From assembly GCA_947178655.1 (NCBI GenBank), contig CAMWZB010000025.1, positions 1 to 10,101 of the forward strand: a DNA stretch of 10,101 nucleotides, in the 5' to 3' direction. Below are positions 1-5,843 of this stretch, one piece after another. Positions within the stretch are counted from its first letter, which is position 1; each line of letters starts with the position of its first letter. Source of the stretch: an uncultured Porphyromonadaceae bacterium. GTDB taxonomy: Bacteria > Bacteroidota > Bacteroidia > Bacteroidales > Muribaculaceae. A program made the translations under genes and the position numbers. Under the pieces are notes generated by a model. It did not search any database, was not told the DNA's origin, and saw only the letters and a list, made by a program, of their open reading frames with translations.

Positions 1-402
1 GACATTGGAATGATTCTCCATGGCCAGACGGCGCGACTCCTCCTTGCTGAAAGGTGTGAGTACGACAAGCGGAACTGACGGATACTCCGATTTGAGACGT
101 GCCGAACCGTCGAACGTATCTGTGAGATCGCCGCCGGGCATCGCGATGACCAGGTCAAAAGCCTTCTGACGCATCATATCGAGAGCCTCCGACATATTGG
201 ACACTCGCGTCACTCGCGGAGGAGAACTGAGGTTCAGTGCCACGTACTCATTGTACAGCTGCTCCTCGACACGCCCGTCCTCCTCCATCATGAAGGCATC
301 GTACGGAGAGGCTATCAGCAGCACATTGAATATGCGATGCTGCATAAGTGACTGAAAGGATGTCTCCTTCAGATACATTCGGCTTAGTGCGTCCTCATTC
401 AT
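1..402 (-). CDS. PEP-synthase/pyruvate phosphate dikinase-like protein, N-terminal part (cut by window edge)
   Basis: The frame is open from an ATG at 402 to the left edge, giving 134 residues and no stop. The N-terminus (SLMQHRIFNVLLIASPYDAF, then a MMEEDGRV stretch) matches what I remember of large Bacteroidales proteins annotated as phosphoenolpyruvate synthase or PEP/pyruvate-binding proteins, usually close to 1000 residues. In those, a receiver-like N-terminus precedes an ATP-grasp PEP/pyruvate-binding domain. Residues 24-120 alternate strands and helices like a CheY fold: strand IFNVLLIA, later FDLVIAMPGGD (82-92), then PLVVLTPF (111-118). The position where a receiver normally has its phospho-accepting Asp, just after FDLVI, is Ala-Met, so phosphorylation there is doubtful. 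The catalytic part lies outside the window, so the reaction is inferred from family memory only. The ATG at 402 may be leaderless; a second in-frame ATG at 378 (residue 9) is a possible alternative start. Confidence 0.75.
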   Translation of the reverse strand, partial: MNEDALSRMYLKETSFQSLMQHRIFNVLLIASPYDAFMMEEDGRVEEQLYNEYVALNLSSPPRVTRVSNMSEALDMMRQKAFDLVIAMPGGDLTDTFDGSARLKSEYPSVPLVVLTPFSKEESRRLAMENHSNV

Positions 403-407
403 AGTGG

Positions 408-440
408 CAAATTTAGTGATTTTTTCAATTGCTTACCCAA
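408..440 (-). promoter_or_regulatory. Bacteroidetes-type promoter for the PEP-synthase-like gene
   Basis: On the minus strand a perfect TAnnTTTG element (TAAATTTG) lies at 415-408. A TTG at 440-438 sits 22 nt upstream of it, within the 17-23 nt spacing reported for Bacteroidetes promoters. Transcription should start about 6-7 nt past the TTTG, at or next to the ATG at 402. The transcript would then be leaderless, or translation would begin at the next in-frame ATG (378). Confidence 0.55.
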
Positions 441-484
441 TTTTTTTGTTATTTTTTTCAAACTCATGACAATCGGTTTTTTTT
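420..484. other. T-tract-rich divergent intergenic spacer
   Basis: The spacer between the two divergent genes holds runs of T on the plus strand at 420-425 (6), 441-447 (7), 452-458 (7) and 477-484 (8). The first three have centres about 21.5 and 11 bases apart, close to whole helical turns, so intrinsic bending is plausible. The fourth is out of phase. This could simply be the AT-rich upstream composition common in this phylum. Confidence 0.35.
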
Positions 485-487
485 CAC

Positions 488-495
488 TAATTTTG
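488..495 (+). promoter_or_regulatory. -7 promoter element for the acetyltransferase gene
   Basis: TAATTTTG matches the Bacteroidetes -7 consensus TAnnTTTG exactly and lies 23 nt before the ATG at 519, predicting a leader of roughly 17 nt. No TTG is present at the expected -33 distance (about 462-470), so the assignment rests on the -7 element and its position. Confidence 0.5.
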
Positions 496-518
496 CACCC
501 GGTTATAACTCTTACGAC

Positions 519-1106
519 ATGACAGAATCCGATGCGATATTCGAAGCCGAATGGGCTAAAATGCTCGGCGGAGAGGTCTATGACGCTCTTCACCCCGAGT
601 TTCTGAGACGACTTGAAGACACTCGTAATCTCCTGTGGGAGTATAATAATCTCAGACCCGGCGACAACGACCGGCGGCGCGACATAATCACCGGCCTGTT
701 AGGCTCTTGCGGCACACGATGCCACATCAACCAGCCTTTCCGGTGCGACTACGGATGCAACATACACATAGGCGAGGATTTCTTCGCCAACTTCAACCTC
801 ACCATACTTGACGAAGCTCGCGTATCCATCGGCAACCATGTGTTCATCGGGCCGAACGTGAGCATATACACCGCCTGCCATCCGCTTGACCACCGGGAGC
901 GCAACACCGGAAACGAATGGGCCGAACCTGTCACCATCGGCGACAGCGTGTGGATAGGAGGAAGCGTCACCATAGTCCCCGGCGTCACCATTGGCGACGG
1001 CGCGGTGATTGCAGCCGGTGCGGTGGTGACTCGCGATGTGGAGCCATATACTCTCGTAGGCGGAAATCCGGCAAAAATCATACGCAGTCTCAAAAAAACA
1101 GAGTAA
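519..1106 (+). CDS. Maltose/galactoside O-acetyltransferase-like protein (left-handed beta-helix)
   Basis: This is a 195-residue acetyl-CoA-dependent sugar O-acetyltransferase of the Maa/LacA/NodL group, which transfers acetyl to a sugar hydroxyl in the cytoplasm. Residues 10-65 form the helical Mac (maltose acetyltransferase) N-terminal domain (EWAKMLGGEVYDALHPEF). From about residue 66 hexapeptide repeats follow (ILDEARVSIG, VTIGDSVWIGG, VTIGDGAVIAAGAVV) and end in the hallmark VGGNPAKIIR (180-189). The likely catalytic His is H121 in TACHPLD. The length is normal for the family. I chose ATG 519 because the in-frame TTG at 429 would put the promoter element at 488 inside the gene and add a low-complexity, Phe-rich N-terminus foreign to the family. 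The sugar substrate cannot be told from sequence. The gene stands 52 nt ahead of the sigma factor gene and may share its transcript. Confidence 0.9.
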   Translation: MTESDAIFEAEWAKMLGGEVYDALHPEFLRRLEDTRNLLWEYNNLRPGDNDRRRDIITGLLGSCGTRCHINQPFRCDYGCNIHIGEDFFANFNLTILDEARVSIGNHVFIGPNVSIYTACHPLDHRERNTGNEWAEPVTIGDSVWIGGSVTIVPGVTIGDGAVIAAGAVVTRDVEPYTLVGGNPAKIIRSLKKTE

Positions 1107-1114
1107 TTTTTGAG
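1089..1114. repeat. Inverted repeat spanning the acetyltransferase stop codon
   Basis: CTCAAAAA (1089-1096) and TTTTTGAG (1107-1114) are perfect 8-base complements around a 10-base loop that contains the TAA stop at 1104-1106. The stem is mostly A-U and no T-run follows on the plus strand, so it is at best a weak terminator or RNA-end stabiliser. It may be coincidence in A/T-rich sequence. Confidence 0.3.
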
Positions 1115-1139
1115 CCAACCTGTAATTTTTCCATAGTTG
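1110..1139 (+). promoter_or_regulatory. Weak candidate promoter for the sigma factor gene
   Basis: A TTG at 1110-1112 is followed 19 nt later by CATAGTTG (1132-1139), which matches TAnnTTTG at four of the six fixed positions. The spacing is right and the predicted start near 1146 would leave a very short leader before ATG 1159. The match is poor, and cotranscription from the acetyltransferase promoter is an equally good reading. Confidence 0.25.
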
Positions 1140-1158
1140 CCGCGTCAAATATGCAGCA

Positions 1159-1665
1159 ATGAGACAGACAGGCGACAAAGAACAGCAGTTTCTCGACATC
1201 CTTGGACAGTACAAAGACGTGGTGACCAAGGTGTGCTGGCTATACGCCGACCGGGAGGCCGCATTCGATGACCTGTATCAGGAGACTTGTATCAACATAT
1301 GGCAGGGCATGAATTCCTTCAGAGGTGATGCCCGGATGTCGACGTGGATTTACCGCACCGCCATCAACACTTGCATATCGTGGCACCGACGCAACCGCAG
1401 GCACAGCGACAACTCGTCGATAGACAATCTCAAATTCGAACCTGTGAGCGATGACAAAGCATCCGACATAGCCGAAGAGTACCGCGAGCTGCACAGGCTC
1501 ATCAGCATGCTCGGCCCTATGGACAAAGCTATGATAACGCTCTGGCTCGACGAGAAATCTTACGAAGAGATAGCTCTCATCGTGGGCATGTCGCTGTCAA
1601 ATGTAGCTGTCAAATTGCACCGAATCAAAGAACGACTCACAAAACTCGCCGACAATGGCAGATAA
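1159..1665 (+). CDS. ECF-family RNA polymerase sigma factor (sigma-70 family)
   Basis: This 168-residue protein has the two-domain layout of extracytoplasmic-function sigma factors and would direct RNA polymerase to an alternative promoter set. Region 2 covers about residues 15-82. It includes the core-binding helix DLYQETCINIWQG (38-50) and the -10-recognition stretch FRGDARMSTWIYRTAINTCI (54-73). A short variable linker (83-107) leads to region 4 (108-162), a helix-turn-helix with YEEIALIVGMSLSNVAVKLHRIKERL-like spacing for -35 recognition. Regions 1 and 3 are absent, as expected for the class. The start at 1159 gives the usual length; no clear Shine-Dalgarno precedes it, common in this phylum. 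The gene ends 14 nt before a four-helix membrane protein, the position where anti-sigma factors are often encoded. The inducing signal and the regulon are unknown. Confidence 0.93.
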   Translation: MRQTGDKEQQFLDILGQYKDVVTKVCWLYADREAAFDDLYQETCINIWQGMNSFRGDARMSTWIYRTAINTCISWHRRNRRHSDNSSIDNLKFEPVSDDKASDIAEEYRELHRLISMLGPMDKAMITLWLDEKSYEEIALIVGMSLSNVAVKLHRIKERLTKLADNGR

Positions 1666-1679
1666 AAACATAAGGTAAT

Positions 1680-2255
1680 ATGGACTTGGACAAACTTCGC
1701 AACAGCTGGAAATCTCTGGCAACCGCTCCGGAAGCGCTTGAGCCTGTCAACCGCCGTATAGCCGCCGAACTTGCCAAAGGTCGAGCCGTCAGCGCTCAGC
1801 AGAAATTGGCTCGCAACTACTTCCGGTCCGGAATCGCCGGTGTGGTAGTCGTCCTCCTCGCACCGATATTGGTAACCGTGCTCGGACTACCATCCGTATA
1901 CGCATATATCTACGGAGCTTTCGGTGTGATCATGGGACTCCTCAACTACCGTTTCTCCCGACGCATATCGAAAGCCGACTACATCACTCTGCCCGTAGTC
2001 GATGCTCTCAAATCTGTGCTGGCACTGCGGCGCACGTGGATACAGCTGCACTTCGTGGGCTACACCATGTGCCTGATTGTGCTCCTTTCACTCCTTTACG
2101 GCATCCTTGACCTCGAAAGCGAAGCAATAATCGGCTTTTTCATAGGTCTTGCCGCCAGCATCCCGCTCGCGTTCATCAAAGAAAGATCTAACTTCCGACT
2201 CATTCGCAGCATTCAGGACGAAATCCGAAGTTGTGTCGAGCCCGAAAATGACTGA
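1680..2255 (+). CDS. Four-helix membrane protein next to the sigma factor; possible anti-sigma factor
   Basis: I recognise no named family in this 191-residue protein. It has a polar cytoplasmic-looking N-terminus of about 47 residues starting MDLDKLRNSWKSL. Four predicted membrane segments follow at about 51-70, 73-90, 122-143 and 148-166, then a charged C-terminal tail. The basic loop between helices 2 and 3 (RRISK and ALRRTW) and the basic stretch after helix 4 (KERSNFRLIR) suggest both lie in the cytoplasm, giving an N-in, C-in layout. The ATG is 14 nt after the sigma stop, with AAGG just upstream, so the two are almost certainly cotranscribed. Bacteroidales ECF genes are often followed by small membrane proteins that begin with a similar Asp/Leu/Trp-rich segment. 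By position this one could sequester the sigma factor through residues 1-47. No zinc-binding anti-sigma (HxxxCxxC) motif is visible, so the role is inference. Confidence 0.75.
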   Translation: MDLDKLRNSWKSLATAPEALEPVNRRIAAELAKGRAVSAQQKLARNYFRSGIAGVVVVLLAPILVTVLGLPSVYAYIYGAFGVIMGLLNYRFSRRISKADYITLPVVDALKSVLALRRTWIQLHFVGYTMCLIVLLSLLYGILDLESEAIIGFFIGLAASIPLAFIKERSNFRLIRSIQDEIRSCVEPEND

Positions 2256-2304
2256 AACGGCGGACGTTAACATACTTTATTAAATTCTGTAATAATATTT
2301 TTCG

Positions 2305-2312
2305 TACCTTTG
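2305..2312 (+). promoter_or_regulatory. -7 promoter element for the OmpA-family lipoprotein gene
   Basis: TACCTTTG, followed by C, is an exact match to the TAnnTTTG consensus and is preceded by a strongly A/T-rich stretch. Transcription should begin near 2319, giving a leader of about 80 nt. No TTG lies at the normal -33 distance. This gene therefore appears to be promoted separately from the sigma factor pair. Confidence 0.6.
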
Positions 2313-2334
2313 CAGTCTAAACTATAAAAGACTG
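2313..2334 (+). repeat. Inverted repeat at the predicted start of the lipoprotein transcript
   Basis: CAGTCT (2313-2318) and AGACTG (2329-2334) are perfect 6-base complements around an A/T-rich 10-base loop, directly behind the -7 element and spanning the predicted start site. It could be an operator half-site pair or part of a leader hairpin. It is short enough to be chance. Confidence 0.3.
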
Positions 2335-2403
2335 TAAAAACGGCAACATTAAGCCGAAGCAACACGTTGAACTTATTTATAAGAGTTATATAAACGAATG
2401 ATT

Positions 2404-3273
2404 ATGAAAGCAAGACACATCCTTTCGGCATTTGCACTCGCTCTGGTGGCGGCATCTTTCACTGGTTGTGTGAGCAAGAAGCAGTACACCGACCTTCAGG
2501 CTGCACACAAGCAACTGAGCCAGGACTACACCACTCTGCAGAGCAATTACTCGCAGGCTCAGGGTAACGCTCAGACCCTCCAGGCACTCCTCGACGAAGC
2601 CCGTCGCAACAATACTGAACTTAAAGAGAATTACGCCCGTCTCCAGGGCTCGCTTGACAAAAGCATCTCGCAGAACACACAGGGCAACGTGAACATATCG
2701 AAACTCGTTGACCAGATCAACGCATCGAACAAGTACATCAAGCAGCTCGTCGAAGCCAAGAGCAAGAGCGACTCGCTCAACCTGGCTCTGACAACCAACC
2801 TCACACGATCACTCACAAGCTCCGAAGCCGACGAAGTGAACGTGAAAGTGCTCAAAGGTGTTGTATACATCTCGCTGGCCGACAACATGCTCTTCAAGAG
2901 CGGAAGCTACGAAATCAACTCACGAGCAATGCAGACCCTCAGCAAAATCGCTAAAATCATAAAGGACTACGGCGACTACGACGTACTCGTGGAAGGCAAC
3001 ACCGACAATGTGCCCATCTCGCGCGAGAACATCCGCAACAACTGGGACCTCTCTACTCTGCGAGCCTCTTCTGTCGTACAGGTTCTCCAGAACGAATTCG
3101 GCGTGAATCCCGCCCGCCTTACTGCCGGCGGTCGCGGCGAATACAACCCCCTTGCCGACAACGACTCCGAACTCGGCCGTCAGCGCAACCGCCGCACCGA
3201 GATCATCATCACACCTAAGCTCGACCAGTTCCTCGAACTCATCGACAAGGCTCCCGAAGAATCAGCTAAGTAA
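2404..3273 (+). CDS. OmpA-family peptidoglycan-binding lipoprotein with coiled-coil stalk
   Basis: The protein has 289 residues from ATG 2404. An ATG at 2398 would add only Met-Ile; 2404 is preferred because it gives a standard MKARH signal start. Residues 1-21 are a lipoprotein signal ending in FTGC, with C22 the lipidated residue. The next residues (VSKKQY) lack the acidic run used in Bacteroidetes to send lipoproteins to the cell surface, so a periplasm-facing anchor is inferred. Residues 28-130 are a heptad-like, Gln/Asn/Leu-rich coiled coil (KQLSQDYTTLQSNY). Residues 150-269 form the OmpA C-terminal domain. NTDNVPI (199-205) supplies D201 and LSTLRA supplies R220, the pair expected to hold peptidoglycan diaminopimelate, and NRRTEI closes the domain. 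It probably tethers the outer membrane to peptidoglycan. It has no beta-barrel, so it is not a porin. It sits after the sigma factor pair but has its own promoter. Confidence 0.9.
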   Translation: MKARHILSAFALALVAASFTGCVSKKQYTDLQAAHKQLSQDYTTLQSNYSQAQGNAQTLQALLDEARRNNTELKENYARLQGSLDKSISQNTQGNVNISKLVDQINASNKYIKQLVEAKSKSDSLNLALTTNLTRSLTSSEADEVNVKVLKGVVYISLADNMLFKSGSYEINSRAMQTLSKIAKIIKDYGDYDVLVEGNTDNVPISRENIRNNWDLSTLRASSVVQVLQNEFGVNPARLTAGGRGEYNPLADNDSELGRQRNRRTEIIITPKLDQFLELIDKAPEESAK

Positions 3274-3297
3274 CTTTGTGACGCCTGCATAACCGAA

Positions 3298-3339
3298 ACA
3301 GCGCGGCCCCGTATCTCTCGGATACGGGGCCGCGGCTGT
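3298..3339. terminator. Strong hairpin between convergent genes, probable bidirectional terminator
   Basis: A perfect 13-bp stem pairs 3303-3315 (GCGGCCCCGTATC) with 3321-3333 around the 5-base loop TCTCG. It extends by five more pairs (ACAGC 3298-3302 with GCTGT 3335-3339) past a single bulged G at 3334. It lies 25 bases after the lipoprotein stop and 32 bases after the aroC stop on the other strand, where a shared terminator is expected. There is no real U-run on either side (only TTT then CGGTT when read leftward), so it may act partly as an RNA 3'-end stabiliser. Confidence 0.75.
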
Positions 3340-3370
3340 CATATATCGTTACACCATTAAAGTGCATTCG

Positions 3371-4375
3371 TCAGACCCTTCGGGCCTTGTCCGCCATTAT
3401 GGCATCAAGAATAGTCATCGCGGTCATCGCCTCTACCACAGGGAGCACACGGGGTATGACGCAGGGATCGTGTCGGCCGCCGACATCTATGACCGCTGCG
3501 CTGCCAGTGTCAGTGACCGTATCGAGCCGGCGGGGAAGCGTCGCTATCGGCTTGAATGCCACACGGAAGACCACCGGCTCGCCGTTGCTTATACCTCCCT
3601 GAATGCCGCCGGAGTGATTGGTCACGGTGCCGACAGTGCCGTCAGCACGGGTGTAGAATGTGTCCGCCTGCTCTGACCCGTAGCGGTCTGCGGCGGCGAA
3701 ACCGTCGCCGTATTCGAACCCGCGGGAGGCATTGATACTCATCATGGCCGACGCAAGCATGCCCGGGAGCTTGCCGAATACAGGTTCGCCGATGCCCGCA
3801 GGCAAGCCGTCGACACGACATTCCACCACACCTCCTACAGTGTCGCGGCCGGCTCTGGCCTTGCGTATCTCTTCCTCGACAGCCTCGGCAGTCGTAGCTC
3901 CGTGAACAGATAGCGTGCGCGCGGACACAACAATCCCCATCGAGGCCAGCACCTGCGAGGCAAGCGCTCCGCCGACCACCCTGACAGCCGTCTCCCGGGC
4001 CGACGCACGACCACCGCCACGATGGTCACGGTGGCCGTATTTGACATGGTATGTGTAGTCGGCATGATTCGGCCGGAAGACATGCCGAAGCTGTTCATAG
4101 TCGGAACTGCGGGCATCGTCATTGGCGATGACGAACCCTATGGGCGTGCCGAGTGTGCGTCCTTCGAAGATGCCCGAAAGAAAGCGGACTGTGTCAGACT
4201 CTCGCCGAGAGGACACATTAGCCGACTGTCCGGGACGACGGCGGTCGAGCATAGCCTGAACGGCCTCAAGGTCGACCTCGAAGCCCGAGGGCATCCCGTC
4301 GACGACCCCGCCGATGGCAGGACCGTGACTCTCGCCGAAATCCGTAAGACGGAAAAAAGTTCCAAAGGTATTCAT
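3371..4375 (-). CDS. aroC: Chorismate synthase
   Basis: Chorismate synthase (EC 4.2.3.5) converts 5-enolpyruvylshikimate 3-phosphate to chorismate, the last shikimate-pathway step before aromatic amino acids and folate. It needs reduced FMN. From ATG 4375 the protein has 334 residues. Family signatures in order are GESHGPAIGG (14-23, with catalytic-type H17), RPNHADYTYHVKYG (101-114, with H104), HRDHRGGGRASARET (115-129) and GRHDPCVIPR (300-309). It is somewhat shorter than the roughly 350-360 residues usual in the family, apparently at the C-terminus, but all core motifs are intact. The ATG at 4375 starts with MNTFGTFFRLTDFGESHG as in homologues. The GTG at 4384 would overlap the ybaK stop and add only Met-Arg-Arg. 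GAAGG abuts the ATG directly with no spacer, so initiation probably depends on coupling to ybaK, 5 nt upstream. It is the last gene of the leftward operon. Confidence 0.96.
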   Translation of the reverse strand: MNTFGTFFRLTDFGESHGPAIGGVVDGMPSGFEVDLEAVQAMLDRRRPGQSANVSSRRESDTVRFLSGIFEGRTLGTPIGFVIANDDARSSDYEQLRHVFRPNHADYTYHVKYGHRDHRGGGRASARETAVRVVGGALASQVLASMGIVVSARTLSVHGATTAEAVEEEIRKARAGRDTVGGVVECRVDGLPAGIGEPVFGKLPGMLASAMMSINASRGFEYGDGFAAADRYGSEQADTFYTRADGTVGTVTNHSGGIQGGISNGEPVVFRVAFKPIATLPRRLDTVTDTGSAAVIDVGGRHDPCVIPRVLPVVEAMTAMTILDAIMADKARRV

Positions 4376-4380
4376 CCTTC

Positions 4381-4872
4381 TCACACTTTGACAAGGTCAG
4401 TGACCGTCGCGCCCACAAAACCGATGAGGGATTGCGGCTCGATTTCAATCTGCATGCCCCGGACTCCGGCGCTCACATAGATACGGTCGAAGTCGAGAGC
4501 GCTCCGGTGAAAGAATGTCGGGAAAGGCTTCTTCATGCCTATGGGCGAACATCCGCCTCGGATATAGCCCGTCAGCGGAAGCAGTTCCTTCATGGCTATC
4601 ATCTCGGCCTTCTTGTCGCCTGCGGCCACTGCCGCCTTCTTCAGATCGACCTCGCAGTCGCCCGGCACCACACACACGAAGAGGCCCGTGCGCTCACCGC
4701 GAAGGACAAGCGTCTTGAACACCTGACGGATATCCTCGCCAAGCTGTTCTGCCACATGGCCAGCCGCGAGATCGTTCTCGTCGACCTCGTAGTCGCGTGT
4801 GGCGAAATCTATGCCGGCGGCTTCGAGGAGCCGCACGGCATTAGTCTTATTGTGTTTAGCGGCCTTTGCCAT
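4381..4872 (-). CDS. ybaK: YbaK/EbsC-type Cys-tRNA(Pro)/Cys-tRNA(Cys) deacylase
   Basis: This 163-residue single-domain protein belongs to the YbaK/ProX editing family, which hydrolyses mischarged Cys-tRNA(Pro) in the cytoplasm and so corrects an error of prolyl-tRNA synthetase. Visible family marks are the N-terminal NAVRLLEAAGIDF, the catalytic-lysine segment QVFKTLVLRG (50-59, K53), the central VVPGDCEVDLKKAA and the hallmark GYIRGGCSPIGMKK (102-115). The length equals the usual family size. I chose ATG 4872 because upstream sequence in this frame is antisense-like trxB coding DNA with no family similarity. The trxB stop TGA is 1 nt before this ATG and a GGAG lies at 4880-4877 inside the end of trxB, so translation is probably coupled. 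The exact tRNA specificity cannot be settled from sequence, since related proteins deacylate other tRNAs. Confidence 0.92.
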   Translation of the reverse strand: MAKAAKHNKTNAVRLLEAAGIDFATRDYEVDENDLAAGHVAEQLGEDIRQVFKTLVLRGERTGLFVCVVPGDCEVDLKKAAVAAGDKKAEMIAMKELLPLTGYIRGGCSPIGMKKPFPTFFHRSALDFDRIYVSAGVRGMQIEIEPQSLIGFVGATVTDLVKV

Positions 4873-4873
4873 A

Positions 4874-5824
4874 TCACTCCGCGCTATGTAGCAGTATGAA
4901 TCGCTCGGCATCAAGTGCGGCCCGGCAGCCCATACCGGCAGCAGAGACTGCCTGCTGATAGACAGGATCGGCCACATCTCCGGCAGCAAATACGCCCGGC
5001 ACATTGGTGGCCATACTGTGACCTTCGGTCACGATATATCCCGAATCGTCAAGTTCTATCTTTCCGGCGAATACTTCAGTGTTCGGCTTATGGCCGATGC
5101 CGAGGAAGAAGCCGTCGATAGCTATGTCGAAGCGCTCCTCCGTCTCCGTGCCCTTGTTGCGTACCAGATGAGCGCCCTCGACAGCGTCCTGCCCGAAAAG
5201 ACCCTCGGTCTGAGTATTGTAGAGCACTTCGATTTTCTCATTCTCAGCCACGCGCGCCTGCATGTACTTGGAGGCGCGGAGATAGTCCTTGCGGACAATC
5301 ATGTACACCTTCGACGCAAGAGTCGCCAGATAAAGGGCTTCCTCGCAGGCTGTGTCACCGCCGCCCACTACAGCGACCGGACGCTTGCGGAAGAAAAAGC
5401 CGTCACACGTAGCACAGGCCGACACTCCCAATCCGCGGTACTTCTCCTCGTCAGGAAGACCGAGATAGCGGGCACTGGCTCCGGTCGATATAATGACGGT
5501 GTCGGCCACAACCTCGTCCTTGCCTCCATTGACGGCCACCTTGAAGGGACGCGTCGAGAAATCGACGTCGGTAACTTCGCCCGACAGTATAGTCAGACCG
5601 AAGCGCAGCGCCTGAGCGCGGAACTGTTCCATCATCTCGGGGCCCATGATACCTTCGGGATATCCCGGAAAGTTCTCAATCTCTGTGGTCTGGACGAGCT
5701 GTCCGCCGGGCTGTATGCCCTCGACCATGATAGGACTGAGGTTGGCACGCGATGTGTATATGCCGGCAGTGTAGCCTGCCGGACCGGAGCCTATGATAAG
5801 GCATTTGGTAGTATACTGGCTCAT
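4874..5824 (-). CDS. trxB: Thioredoxin reductase (NADPH)
   Basis: This 316-residue low-molecular-weight flavoprotein (EC 1.8.1.9) passes electrons from NADPH through FAD and an active-site disulfide to thioredoxin in the cytoplasm. The FAD-binding GSGPAG is at 12-17, the redox-active pair C137-A-T-C140 is in SACATCDG, the NADPH-binding GGGDTA is at 154-159, and the second FAD motif GVFAAGDV is at 277-284. The NADPH 2'-phosphate contact that is HRRxxxRA in many bacteria reads VRKDYLRAS here, still basic and so compatible with NADPH. The length is normal. The gene starts 19 nt after the lolA-like stop and ends 1 nt before ybaK. Bacteroides-group anaerobes rely mainly on thioredoxin rather than glutathione, so this is probably an important gene. 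Confidence 0.97.
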   Translation of the reverse strand: MSQYTTKCLIIGSGPAGYTAGIYTSRANLSPIMVEGIQPGGQLVQTTEIENFPGYPEGIMGPEMMEQFRAQALRFGLTILSGEVTDVDFSTRPFKVAVNGGKDEVVADTVIISTGASARYLGLPDEEKYRGLGVSACATCDGFFFRKRPVAVVGGGDTACEEALYLATLASKVYMIVRKDYLRASKYMQARVAENEKIEVLYNTQTEGLFGQDAVEGAHLVRNKGTETEERFDIAIDGFFLGIGHKPNTEVFAGKIELDDSGYIVTEGHSMATNVPGVFAAGDVADPVYQQAVSAAGMGCRAALDAERFILLHSAE

Positions 5825-5843
5825 AATAGTAGAGTTTAATCGT

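Noticed and set aside
429..518. Upstream TTG start adding 30 residues to the acetyltransferase
   Set aside because: The added sequence is Phe-rich T-tract translation with no family similarity, and it would place the TAATTTTG promoter element inside the coding region.
699..1229. 176-residue minus-strand frame over the acetyltransferase and the start of the sigma gene
   Set aside because: It covers two well-supported plus-strand genes, is in the antisense register of the first, and lacks any start signal.
2256..2282. Terminator after the four-helix membrane protein
   Set aside because: Only a 4-bp AACG/CGTT pairing is visible and no T-run follows, which is too weak to list.
4873..5004. N-terminal extension of the ybaK frame by 44 residues
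   Set aside because: The extension overlaps the 3' end of trxB and does not resemble YbaK proteins. ATG 4872 has a GGAG upstream and gives the usual length.
5018..5839. 273-residue open frame on the plus strand opposite trxB
   Set aside because: It is aligned in register with trxB, whose FAD, NADPH and CATC motifs are all intact; the reverse frame has no family features.
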